Of a stretch of DNA of 64,000 bases, positions 32,690 to 41,467 are shown piece after piece. The notes under the pieces were generated by a model. That model did not search any database. It was not told the origin of the DNA and saw only the letters and a program-made list of their open reading frames with translations. The position numbers were made by a program, and so were the translations under genes. Within the stretch, counting starts at the first letter, position 1; each line of letters opens with the position of its first letter. The DNA comes from an uncultured Prevotellaceae bacterium (lineage in GTDB: Bacteria; Bacteroidota; Bacteroidia; Bacteroidales; Muribaculaceae), in the NCBI GenBank assembly GCA_900318205.1, contig ONJS01000015.1, positions 1 through 64,000 on the forward strand, read 5' to 3'.

Positions 32690-35600
32690 ATGTTTGGCAA
32701 AAAGGGAAATATGTTCAGTAAGCTCGCTAAGTGGGCGTCGGCTGGCATGTTGGGCATGGTGGCAGCGCTGCCGTTTGCCCTGTATATTCCTTGGGTTCAG
32801 AACAAGCTTGCCGATGCGGCTGCCGAGTATGCCAGCAAGAAGACGGGCATGGACATCAGCGTGGGTGACGTGCGCGTGAGATTCCCGCTCGACGTCACTG
32901 CCACCGATGTGCAGGTCATCGACCAGAATGGCGACACGCTGTTCAAGGCCGACGAGGTGAAGGGCAACGTCAAGCCCGGTCCCTTGCTTGACAAGCAGGT
33001 AGAGGTGGATAACGCCTCGCTCAAGGGTGCCAAGAGTCAGATCAAGACCGACGACGGCTCGATGGACCTGGACGTGGACCTGGATGATGCCAAAATCGAC
33101 AAAGCCAAGGTTGACCTGAACCAAAACAAGGTGGACGTGGGCAATGCTGCGCTAAAGGGTGGCAAGGCCAAGATGAGCTATAAGCCCGAGAAAAAGAAAC
33201 CCGAACCCAAGAAGGAACCCAGCAAGCCCTGGAGAGTCAATGCCGACAAGGTATCGGCCGATGACGTGGACTTCAAGATGGACATGAAGCCCACCTTCGA
33301 TAAGCTGGATGCCAAGGTGGGCCATGCCGATGCCAAGAATGTGAAGGTCGATACCGGCAACCAGACCGTTGATGTCGATGAACTCAATGTCGATAAGGCC
33401 GATGTCAACTATGAGCACCCCAGTGAGAAGGACGCCAAGCAATACAGCAAGGACCATCCAATGCCCAAGCAGGAGCCTAAGGCCGACGGCGAGGACAAGC
33501 CTTGGAAGGTCAAGGCGGGCAAGGTGCGCCTCAACGACAGCAAGGGACGCTATGCCCAGACGGGCAAGAAACCCAACAAGCCCGGCACTACGCTCGACAC
33601 CGACAACATCGAGGTGGAAGACGTCAATGCCGCCATCGACGACTTTGAGTATGACGGCGACAACCTGAAGGTGCCCGTCAAGCACCTGAGCGGCAAGGAG
33701 CGCAGCGGCCTACAGGTCAAGGATGCCAGCGGCACCGTCAACAAGAACAAGAACGGCCTGGACCTCAACGACGTGAAACTCAAGACAAAGGGCAGCGACA
33801 TCAAGATGGATGCCCACGTCGATCAGGACATGCTCGACGGCAAGCCCAACGGCAAAGCCTCGATCGACACCGACAGCAAGATTGACCTCAACGAGGTCGA
33901 GAAGATCGTCCCCGAGGCCCGCAAAGCCCTGAAGGATATCCCCCACAACAAGCCCGTCAAGATTAAGGCCAAAGCGCGTGGCAACGACAAGCGCCTCGAC
34001 ATCCACTCGCTGGATGCCGACGTGCCCGGTGTGGGACGCATCAAGGGCAAAGGCACCATCTACAATCCCACCGATATGGACCGCATGAAGGCCGACCTGG
34101 ACACCGAGGTGGACCTGCGTGACCCCAGCGTGCTGAACAAGATGCTCGGCCTGAAGGACGTAAAGCTGCCGCCCATGAAGATGAGCGGCAAGCTGGGCAA
34201 GGAAGGCTGCCGATGGGTGGCCCGCAACCTGCGTGTCTCGACAGGCGGTGGCACGCTGCGCGGCAACGGCTACTATGACGTGTGCCGTGAGGACTATGAT
34301 GTGGATGCCGCGTTCAACAACTTCCCCGTCAAGTCCTTCTTGCCCGACTATGATGTCAACAACCTGACGGGTAGCATCAATGCCCGCGGCCACGGCTTTG
34401 ACTTCACCGACTGCGGCTCGACTTGGACCGACGCCACCGTCAACCTCGCCAGCGTGCGCTACAACGGCAATCGCTACGGTAACCTCAAGGCACGTGGTAA
34501 GCTGCGCGGCGGCTATGCCGACGTCTATGCCTCCAGTGCCAACAAGGGTGCTGACCTGGACGTCAATGCCCACGGCACCATCTGCGACGACCATTACGTC
34601 TTTACTGCCGACGGCGACGTGCGTGACCTGGACCTCAACCGTCTGGGCATGTATGACGGCACGTGCAACGGCACCACCAAGCTCCATGCCACTGGCGACA
34701 TCAACCTGCGCACCCAGCAGTGGGATGCCGACCTCACCCTGCGCGACCTGGATTGGCACTTGGACAGCAACTACCTCGTTGCCGACGAAGCCCGCGCCAT
34801 GCTGCATAGCACGCCGTGGCAGACCTGCTTCGTGTTTGAGAACGAGGACAACTATGCCCACCTCAATGCCCCCAGCGGCATGATGCCGTTGATCGAGGGC
34901 TTTAAGAAGACCGCCACCGAGTTCCAGCGCCAGTACAATGAACGATGGATAGACATCGAGCGGCTGAAGGAGCCCATGCCCCGCTTTGACTTTGACATGC
35001 ACATGGGCGCTGACGGTATCGTGCAGCGTTACCTGCAGCAGAAGGAGATGGACTTCCGCCACATCAGCTGCGAGGTCAGCCGCGACAGCAGCATCTTTAT
35101 CGACGGACGTGCCTATGGTATGAGCATCGGCCAGACCAACATCGACACCGTCACCGTCTTTGCCCACGAATTGGACAACAAGTACCTCGCCTTCAATGCC
35201 CACATGGGCAACCGACCGGGCACGTGGGACGAGTTTGCCACCGTCGATATCGAGGGCGGCATCAAGGGTCCTGCCATTGACTTCATGCTGCATCAGCAGA
35301 ATATCAAGCGCGAGACAGGTTACCGCCTGGGCTGCAACGCCCGCTTGACCGACGACGAGGTGAGGATGCGCCTGTTCGGCAAGGATCCCGTCATCGGCTA
35401 CCGTCACTGGACCTTCAACGACGACAATTACCTGAATGTGGATTACCGCACCCGCTTGATCGACGCCAACCTGCAGATGCGCAGCGACAGCAGCAGCCTG
35501 GAATTGCTGACCACGCTCCTGCCGGGTGAGAACAAGGAAAACATTCAGCTCAATATCGAGAACCTCAAACTCGAGGAATGGACCCGCATCGTGCCCACGC

Positions 35601-37618
35601 TGGACAAGACCAGCGGCGTGGTCAACGCCAACTTTGACGTGAATTGGGATGGTGTCAATGCCGACGGTGACGGCACCGTCGACATCAAGAACTTTGTCTA
35701 TAACGGCAAGCATGAGGGCGACGTGACCTTGACCGCCGACTTTGACCTTGACCCGGCCACCGCGACGACCAACATAACCGCCGACCTCGTCCTTGACGGC
35801 AAGAATGCGATGACCCTGCGCGGCTCGTTGAACGATGCCAACGCCGAGTCGCCGCTGAATATCGAGGCCGCCTTCAACCGCTTCCCGCTGGAGCGTGCCA
35901 ATGCCTTCATCCCCGGCAGCTACATCTGGCTGGAAGGCTATGCGCTGGGTACCATGACCGTCAGCGGCTCGATGGATAACCCGCACGTGAACGGCTACTT
36001 CGTTGCCGACTCGGCGACGGTCAACTTGCCGCGCTATGGCAGCTCGTTGATGTTTGCCAGCGACCGCGTCCCGATTGAGGACAATGTTATCACCTTCAAC
36101 GACTACAGGCTTACGGGCTCTAACCGCAGTCCCGTTTACCTGAACGGTATCGTTGACCTGCGGGATCTGGATAACATGGTCATCGACCTCAAGGCCAATG
36201 GACGCGAGGCTCAGTTCATGGACAGCAAGCAGGACGAGGTGACGCAAATCTTCGGCAAGGGCTTGGCTGACATCAACGCCACCGTCAAGAGCCGTGGCAA
36301 CGTGATGAGCGTCCGTGCCGATGCCACCTTGCTTTCGGGTTCCAATATCACCTATGTCATGATGGACGATATCTCGCAACTCTCGACCACGGTTGACGAG
36401 AATATGGTGACCTTTACCGACTTCAACCACCCCCAGGAGGGACAGACCATCCTCATCACGGGCAAGGGCAGCAGCGCCACCAGCATCCTGGTCAACCTGG
36501 ATGTGCAGCAGGGCGCCAAGATTAACGCTTACCTGTCGGAGGACGGACAGAACCGCGCCACGATTGACGGCAGCGGCAGGCTGAAATATTGGCTCGACTT
36601 TGCCGGTCGTGATAACCTCACCGGTGTCTATACCGTTTCCAGCGGAAACGTGCGCTACAAGCCGCCCTTGCTCTCGCAGAAGGTTTTTGACATCAACAGC
36701 GGAAGCACCATCACATGGAACGGCGAGATGCTTAACCCGCAGCTCAACCTGACGGGCACCGAGCGGCAGAAGACCAGCGTCCAGGGTGAAAAAGACCCCG
36801 TGGAATTCGTCATTGATGCCAAGGTGGGCGGCACGCTCAACAACATTGACTTGAGCTTTGACGTGAATTGCGAGGGCTCGCTGGGCGTGCAGAATGAGTT
36901 GCAGTCGATGAGCGAGCAGCAGCGCTCCCAGACGGCGATCAACCTCTTGCTCAACAACACCTACCTGGGCACCAACAGCGTCGGTATCTTCAACGGTACG
37001 ATGGCTTCATCGGCACTGTTCTCGTTCCTGCAGTCCAAACTCAACGCGTGGGCAGCACAGACCCTTCCCGGCATTGACCTCTCGTTCGGTATCAACCAGT
37101 ACGAGGGAGCCAGGAGCGGCGTTAGGACCAGCTACAGTTACCGCCTTGCCAAGACCCTGTTCAACGACCGCTTCAAGATTGTCGTGGGCGGTGAGTTCAG
37201 TCCCGATGCAACCAACGAGGAGGGTGTTACCACCAATAATAATGTTGCCAGCAATCTGTTCAATGACGTCTCGCTGGAATACTACCTCAACGATGTCGGC
37301 AGCCGCTACCTGAAACTGTTCCGCCACATGAACTATGGGACCGTCCTTGAGGATAGGGTGGTCGAGACCGGTGTGGCCTACGTGCTCAAGCGCAAACTCA
37401 CCAACTTGAAAAACCTGTTCACCTTCAAGCACTCGCGTGAGTACCTGTTGAGAGACTCGCTGGAAAAGGCACGCAAGGCCCAGCTCAAGCTGCAGGAGAA
37501 TGCCATCGATGCCATGAGCGAGGAGGCGGAAAAGACATTTACTGTGCCCCTGGATAGCCAGGACATCGACAAACCAACAGTAACCCTTAAAAAAGATGAT
37601 GAGAGCAATGAAGATTAA
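32690..37618 (+). CDS. tamB: Translocation and assembly module protein TamB
   Basis: From ATG 32690 (MFGKKGNMFSKLAKWASAG) the protein has 1642 residues; the frame is open 49 codons further upstream but that part contains the promoter. A single N-terminal membrane helix (about 18-40) is followed by an AsmA-like beginning (AAEYASKKTGMDISVGDVRV, the usual opening strand of a lipid-conducting groove). Residues about 110-450 are very rich in Lys and Asp, with repeated short strands such as KPWRVNADKVSADDVDFKM and KPWKVKAGKVRLNDSKGRYA. The C-terminal third is the DUF490/TamB domain. TamB-type proteins bridge the inner and outer membranes and move phospholipids or help outer membrane protein assembly with an Omp85 partner. 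That partner, tamL, overlaps the end of this gene by 23 nt. Confidence 0.93.
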   Translation: MFGKKGNMFSKLAKWASAGMLGMVAALPFALYIPWVQNKLADAAAEYASKKTGMDISVGDVRVRFPLDVTATDVQVIDQNGDTLFKADEVKGNVKPGPLLDKQVEVDNASLKGAKSQIKTDDGSMDLDVDLDDAKIDKAKVDLNQNKVDVGNAALKGGKAKMSYKPEKKKPEPKKEPSKPWRVNADKVSADDVDFKMDMKPTFDKLDAKVGHADAKNVKVDTGNQTVDVDELNVDKADVNYEHPSEKDAKQYSKDHPMPKQEPKADGEDKPWKVKAGKVRLNDSKGRYAQTGKKPNKPGTTLDTDNIEVEDVNAAIDDFEYDGDNLKVPVKHLSGKERSGLQVKDASGTVNKNKNGLDLNDVKLKTKGSDIKMDAHVDQDMLDGKPNGKASIDTDSKIDLNEVEKIVPEARKALKDIPHNKPVKIKAKARGNDKRLDIHSLDADVPGVGRIKGKGTIYNPTDMDRMKADLDTEVDLRDPSVLNKMLGLKDVKLPPMKMSGKLGKEGCRWVARNLRVSTGGGTLRGNGYYDVCREDYDVDAAFNNFPVKSFLPDYDVNNLTGSINARGHGFDFTDCGSTWTDATVNLASVRYNGNRYGNLKARGKLRGGYADVYASSANKGADLDVNAHGTICDDHYVFTADGDVRDLDLNRLGMYDGTCNGTTKLHATGDINLRTQQWDADLTLRDLDWHLDSNYLVADEARAMLHSTPWQTCFVFENEDNYAHLNAPSGMMPLIEGFKKTATEFQRQYNERWIDIERLKEPMPRFDFDMHMGADGIVQRYLQQKEMDFRHISCEVSRDSSIFIDGRAYGMSIGQTNIDTVTVFAHELDNKYLAFNAHMGNRPGTWDEFATVDIEGGIKGPAIDFMLHQQNIKRETGYRLGCNARLTDDEVRMRLFGKDPVIGYRHWTFNDDNYLNVDYRTRLIDANLQMRSDSSSLELLTTLLPGENKENIQLNIENLKLEEWTRIVPTLDKTSGVVNANFDVNWDGVNADGDGTVDIKNFVYNGKHEGDVTLTADFDLDPATATTNITADLVLDGKNAMTLRGSLNDANAESPLNIEAAFNRFPLERANAFIPGSYIWLEGYALGTMTVSGSMDNPHVNGYFVADSATVNLPRYGSSLMFASDRVPIEDNVITFNDYRLTGSNRSPVYLNGIVDLRDLDNMVIDLKANGREAQFMDSKQDEVTQIFGKGLADINATVKSRGNVMSVRADATLLSGSNITYVMMDDISQLSTTVDENMVTFTDFNHPQEGQTILITGKGSSATSILVNLDVQQGAKINAYLSEDGQNRATIDGSGRLKYWLDFAGRDNLTGVYTVSSGNVRYKPPLLSQKVFDINSGSTITWNGEMLNPQLNLTGTERQKTSVQGEKDPVEFVIDAKVGGTLNNIDLSFDVNCEGSLGVQNELQSMSEQQRSQTAINLLLNNTYLGTNSVGIFNGTMASSALFSFLQSKLNAWAAQTLPGIDLSFGINQYEGARSGVRTSYSYRLAKTLFNDRFKIVVGGEFSPDATNEEGVTTNNNVASNLFNDVSLEYYLNDVGSRYLKLFRHMNYGTVLEDRVVETGVAYVLKRKLTNLKNLFTFKHSREYLLRDSLEKARKAQLKLQENAIDAMSEEAEKTFTVPLDSQDIDKPTVTLKKDDESNED

Positions 37619-39926
37619 GACCTGTATCGGCTTCGTGCTGACCTTGGCACTCATGCTGCTGTCGGCATCCTGCTCCACAACCAGCAAGTTGAAGGAGGGT
37701 GAAGTGCTCTACACGGGTGTGAAGCACCTCAAGTATCACGAGGACAAGGTCAAGCTTGACGAGGGCGTGAAAGCCGATATCTTCACTGCCATCAACGTGA
37801 AGCCCAACAACCCGCTCTATTCGCCCTATTACCGCACTCCGTTCCCCATCGGACTGATGATCTATAACAACATCGATGAGGATGCCACGGGCTTCAAGGG
37901 TTGGCTGTACAAGCATTTTGCCGCCAAGCCTGTGCTCATCAAGCGGGTCAATCCCAAGGCTCGTGTTGACATGATCAACACCATCCTGCACAACAACGGC
38001 TACTTCACTTCGTCGGCAAGCTATGATATCCTCCCGAGTGATAACCCCAAGAAGGCCAAGATATCCTATGACGTGACGGTCAATCCGCCTTACACCATCG
38101 GCAATGTCGAGTATATCAACGGGCAGGATCCGCTGGTGCAGATGGTGGACTCGCTGGCACGTGTGAACCAGTACCTGAAGACGGGCAGCCGTTATTGCCT
38201 GGACTCGCTGAGTGCCGTCCGCATTGATATCACCAACTTTGTCCGCAACCGCGGCTATTACTTCTTCAGGCCTGAATACATCCAGTATCTGGCCGACAGT
38301 GTCCAGGAGAAGGGCATCATCCACCTGCGCATGATTGAGGCCAACGATATTCCCAACATTGCCAGGATGCGTTATCGCACCAACGATATCGTGGCGACTG
38401 TTGTCAACGATGATGGAGTGGGAGAGCCCGATACCATCTATGATGACCGTTGCACCCTCATCAAGTATGAACCGGTCTATATCAAGGACCATGTGATACC
38501 CAGCAACATCCGTGCCCGCAAGGGAAGGCTCTTCAGGGTCAACAGTATCGACCGCACCCAGGTTGCCCTCTCGCGATTGGGCATCTTCAGCACGGTGGAC
38601 ATCCAGGTCAATCCGCTCGACACGGTCACCCCCGAGGGTGAAGGACTGCTCGATCTGGCCATCTACTGCCAGCTGGATAAGCCCTGGGAAGTGACCTTTG
38701 AGATGCGTGGCAAGTCCAAGAGCAACAGTTACCTGGGACCCGGTGTCGAGATCGGCGCTACCCACAAGAACGCCTTTGGAGCGGGCGAGAAGTTCTCGGT
38801 CGACATCTTTGGCGACTATGAGTGGCAGACGGGTGGTAAAGGTGTTAAGGGAGGTGAATTCAACTCCTATGAGTTCGGTATTGAGTCCAAGCTGGATTTC
38901 CCGCGCCTGCTGGCTCCCAAGTTCCTCTATCCCTCCAGGCGTTACACCAATTGGACCCGCTTCTCCTTGAGCGCCGACCTGATGAACCGTCCCAACTACT
39001 TCAAGATGTCGCAGCTGTCGGTTGCCGCCACATGGGAATGGCATGCCAACCGCTATTCCAGCCATGTGCTCACGCCCTTCAAGCTCACCTATAACCGCCT
39101 GTTGAGCAAGAGCGCGAAATTTGAGGAAGATATGGCCAAGAATCCCGCCCTGGAGCAGAGTTTCAGGAGCGTCTTTATTCCCAAGATAGAATATACCTAC
39201 ACCTACGAACGCGACATCACGCCGATTGACCATATTATGCTCACGGCCAGCTTTGCCGAGGCGGGAAATATCGCATCAGGCATCTGGTCGCTGTGTGGTG
39301 TCAAGGGGACCAAGGAGCTGCTGGGCACGCCCTTCTCCCAGTTTGTGAAAGGACAAGGTCAGGTCGTTTGGACACGCCAACTCGGCTCGGTATCTACCTT
39401 GGCGACCAGGATGTATTTAGGCTTGGCACATGCCTATGGTAACAGCAGCGAGTTGCCTTACAGGGAACAATTCTACGTCGGTGGTTCCAACTCGATTCGC
39501 GCCTTTGACGTGCGCACGATAGGTCCCGGCAGCTATCATTTCACTCCCGATCCCGAAGATACGACTCAGACCCGCCGTTACTACTTAGACCAGACGGGTA
39601 CCATGAAGTTTGAGGCCAATGTCGAGTACCGTTTCCCCATCTTGGGTTACTTCAAGGGTGCGGTGTTCCTGGATGCCGGCAACATCTGGCTGCTCAAGGA
39701 AGACGAGAATCGTCCTGGAGGCGTCTTCAAGTTCAAGAATTTCTTTAATGAACTGGCGTTGGGAACTGGTGTGGGACTGCGCTTCGACATGTCGATGCTT
39801 GTCGTTCGCGCCGACCTGGGTATCGGCATACATGCCCCCTACGATACGGGTAAGTCGGGCTATTTCAACATCCCCTCCTTCAAGAAAGCATTTGCTTTCC
39901 ACCTTGCCATCGGATATCCTTTCTAG
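37596..39926 (+). CDS. tamL: TamL: lipoprotein-type Omp85/TamA family outer membrane protein
   Basis: A 776-residue BamA/TamA-family barrel. The signal peptide ends in a lipobox-like LLSASC, so the mature protein is probably a lipoprotein, as in the TamL proteins described from Bacteroidota. POTRA-type repeats follow (about 90-330: NTILHNNGYFTSSASYDI, VDSLARVNQYLKTGSRY). The C-terminal barrel has the Omp85 features REQFYVGGSNSIRAFDVRTI (lid-loop region, RGF-like RAF) and ends in a strand with terminal Phe (FHLAIGYPF). An in-frame ATG at 37608 gives a neater signal peptide; both starts lie within the 3' end of tamB, indicating translational coupling. The stop is the first part of repeat copy E. 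Confidence 0.92.
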   Translation: MMRAMKIKTCIGFVLTLALMLLSASCSTTSKLKEGEVLYTGVKHLKYHEDKVKLDEGVKADIFTAINVKPNNPLYSPYYRTPFPIGLMIYNNIDEDATGFKGWLYKHFAAKPVLIKRVNPKARVDMINTILHNNGYFTSSASYDILPSDNPKKAKISYDVTVNPPYTIGNVEYINGQDPLVQMVDSLARVNQYLKTGSRYCLDSLSAVRIDITNFVRNRGYYFFRPEYIQYLADSVQEKGIIHLRMIEANDIPNIARMRYRTNDIVATVVNDDGVGEPDTIYDDRCTLIKYEPVYIKDHVIPSNIRARKGRLFRVNSIDRTQVALSRLGIFSTVDIQVNPLDTVTPEGEGLLDLAIYCQLDKPWEVTFEMRGKSKSNSYLGPGVEIGATHKNAFGAGEKFSVDIFGDYEWQTGGKGVKGGEFNSYEFGIESKLDFPRLLAPKFLYPSRRYTNWTRFSLSADLMNRPNYFKMSQLSVAATWEWHANRYSSHVLTPFKLTYNRLLSKSAKFEEDMAKNPALEQSFRSVFIPKIEYTYTYERDITPIDHIMLTASFAEAGNIASGIWSLCGVKGTKELLGTPFSQFVKGQGQVVWTRQLGSVSTLATRMYLGLAHAYGNSSELPYREQFYVGGSNSIRAFDVRTIGPGSYHFTPDPEDTTQTRRYYLDQTGTMKFEANVEYRFPILGYFKGAVFLDAGNIWLLKEDENRPGGVFKFKNFFNELALGTGVGLRFDMSMLVVRADLGIGIHAPYDTGKSGYFNIPSFKKAFAFHLAIGYPF

Positions 39927-40041
39927 ATGCTTGCTATGCTCGCAGTTTAGAGTTTAGGGTTTAGAGTTTAGAGGGGCATCCGCTTGGGCGCTCGCTGCGC
40001 TCGCAGGTTGGTGATTAGAGATTAGTGAGGCTTCTGCCTCA
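39926..40041 (+). repeat. Composite heptamer element, copy E (two truncated units)
   Basis: It begins in the tamL stop (TAGATGC). The first unit has head TGCTTGC-TA-TGCTCGC, then four TTTAGAG-type units (39944-39971) and GGGCATCCGCTTG. The second unit has head GCGCTCGCTGCGCTCGCA, three units GTTGGTG, ATTAGAG, ATTAGTG, then AGGCTTCTGCCTC. The ACAACTG-type third module is missing in both. Convergent genes flank it. The remaining bases to 40122 are plain AT-rich sequence. Confidence 0.8.
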
Positions 40042-40122
40042 GTTTAATTCCTATTATTTATAATTTATTTGTTTTAATTTCCCGCACCCAGGGCGGTTAT
40101 GTTCTCATTGATAGAACGCAGC

Positions 40123-40530
40123 TCATTGTTTGAAGAAATCGATGATTTTGTTGATGATGACGCTGGGTTCAGTCTCGTGGTAACTGAGCCGTTCCAGTGG
40201 GCACCAGTCGTCCCCGTTGCGGTTGATGATGTGGTGAACCAGGGTGGAGTATTCAGCATCGACGCCGTGAGCTTGCAGCAAAGCCATGGCAGGTTCGCTC
40301 ATCACGTCGGCATGGACACGTTTCACACTGCCCACGATCATGCAGCTTGCCGCAGCCTTTCCCACAGCCTTGTCGGCAACGGTGGCGCCCTTTAGCACGT
40401 CGGGACTTTCTTGAACCAGCGTCAATAGGTCTTTCACGCCTCGCTGTGTGAATCTGTGCAGGGACCCGTCAGCGCTCTTCACGACAAGCGTCAGATTCTC
40501 TTCATGCAGGATATTGATCAACTCTTTCAT
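40123..40530 (-). CDS. DUF1893 family protein
   Basis: A 135-residue protein of the DUF1893 family: NLTLVVKSADGSLHRFTQRG at the N-terminus, then VLKGATVADKAVGKAAASCM with the conserved glycine/alanine and Cys-Met, and AMALLQAHGVDAEYSTLVHHIINRNG. Its fold resembles that of cytidine-deaminase-like proteins according to family notes I recall, but no activity is established. No signal peptide. Its ATG is 4 nt from a -7 element, so the transcript is probably leaderless. It is convergent with tamL across repeat copy E. Confidence 0.85.
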   Translation of the reverse strand: MKELINILHEENLTLVVKSADGSLHRFTQRGVKDLLTLVQESPDVLKGATVADKAVGKAAASCMIVGSVKRVHADVMSEPAMALLQAHGVDAEYSTLVHHIINRNGDDWCPLERLSYHETEPSVIINKIIDFFKQ

Positions 40531-40534
40531 GCTG

Positions 40535-40542
40535 CAAAGATA
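40535..40542 (-). promoter_or_regulatory. -7 element giving a leaderless DUF1893 transcript
   Basis: TATCTTTG on the minus strand with CAGC between it and ATG 40530, the same arrangement as at the GH13 gene (20077-20063). Confidence 0.5.
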
Positions 40543-40584
40543 TAAAAACTAATGGCAAAGGACTAGAGACTAGAAACTTTATTG

Positions 40585-40592
40585 TAATTTTG
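40585..40592 (+). promoter_or_regulatory. -7 element for the MTA/SAH nucleosidase
   Basis: TAATTTTG, 45 nt before ATG 40638. No clear -33 box. It lies downstream of the possible upstream start at 40590 codon, supporting the later ATG. Confidence 0.45.
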
Positions 40593-40637
40593 TGGCAGGA
40601 ATACATATCATTTGGAAAAACAGAAAAAAACAGAAAG

Positions 40638-41315
40638 ATGAGAATTGGTATTATCGTAGCGATGCGCAAGGAGCTGGATCTGCTCTTGCCCTTACTCCAC
40701 AATAGCGAGGAGAGCCGTATGAGTGGCTTTGAGTTTTACCGTGGCACGGTAGGCAGGCATGATGTGATGGTGATGCAGTGTGGCATCGGCAAGGTCAATG
40801 CCTCAATGGGCACGCTTATGCTGGTCAATAATTTTGACCCTAACTTTGTTATCAATAGCGGTGTCGCCGGTGGAGCCGACCCGTCGGTCAAGGTGATGGA
40901 CGTGGTGGCAGGAGCACGTGTGGCCTATCATGACGTGTGGTGCGGTCCCGAGAGTGAATTGGGACGTGTCCAGGGTTTACCTCTCTATTTTGAAGGCGCT
41001 TCCAAGTTGCTGAGCCTGCTGCCCGATCGTGACGACATCCACAAGGGCCTGATCTGCTCGGGTGACCAGTTCATCGACACGATAGAGGCGGTAGATCGCA
41101 TCAAGGGTAATTTCCCTGAAGTCCTCGCCGTAGATATGGAGTCGGGTGCCATCGCCCAGGTTTGCCACCTGTGCAGCGTGCCGTTTATGGCGCTGAGGGT
41201 CATCAGCGACTCTCCCGGTGCCAGCCACGACAATACCCGTCAGTACCTTGACTTCTGGACCGACGCTCCTCAGGAGACCTTCACGTTGCTCAAGGACCTT
41301 ATTACAAAGCTCTGA
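40638..41315 (+). CDS. mtnN: 5'-methylthioadenosine/S-adenosylhomocysteine nucleosidase
   Basis: From ATG 40638 the protein has 225 residues. It hydrolyses MTA and SAH to adenine and the thioribose or ribosylhomocysteine product, relieving inhibition of methylation and feeding methionine salvage and possibly AI-2. Family landmarks: MRIGIIVAMRKELDLLLP with the conserved Glu, CGIGKVNASMGTLMLV, NSGVAGGAD, the adenine pocket region CSGDQFIDT, and the catalytic VDMESGAIAQVCHL and RVISDSPG with the general-acid Asp. Upstream codons to 40590 are in frame but lack family similarity. Complete; convergent with a GH92 gene. Confidence 0.95.
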   Translation: MRIGIIVAMRKELDLLLPLLHNSEESRMSGFEFYRGTVGRHDVMVMQCGIGKVNASMGTLMLVNNFDPNFVINSGVAGGADPSVKVMDVVAGARVAYHDVWCGPESELGRVQGLPLYFEGASKLLSLLPDRDDIHKGLICSGDQFIDTIEAVDRIKGNFPEVLAVDMESGAIAQVCHLCSVPFMALRVISDSPGASHDNTRQYLDFWTDAPQETFTLLKDLITKL

Positions 41316-41322
41316 TTATATA

Positions 41323-41467
41323 GGCTTTAGACTTTAGGCGTTAGGCTTTAGGTTGTATCCACTCCCTCAAGCCTAACGCCTATCCGTCTAATATCTAACG
41401 TCTAAAGTCTAACGTCTAATATCTAATATCAAATATCTAACGTCTAACGTCTAATATCTATTATCTA
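41323..41467. repeat. Heptamer array with a 14-bp hairpin (locus F)
   Basis: The left part holds GGCTTTA/GACTTTA/GGCGTTA units. A perfect 14-bp stem (41335-41348 with 41369-41382) follows, then about twelve 7-bp units of GTCTAAC/ATCTAAT type running to 41467. The last bases of the array are the TAG stop of the GH92 gene on the minus strand. It sits between convergent mtnN and GH92 and can terminate either. The GCTCGC head and GGCATCCGC middle of the composite elements are absent. Confidence 0.8.

Noticed and set aside
29897-36430. Very long open frames on the minus strand opposite the phosphorylase (29897-32320) and TamB (33710-36430)
   Set aside because: They lie wholly antisense to strongly supported genes, lack any family motif and have shadow-type composition (runs of Val, Ala, Gly, His and Leu) caused by GC-rich third positions of the real genes.
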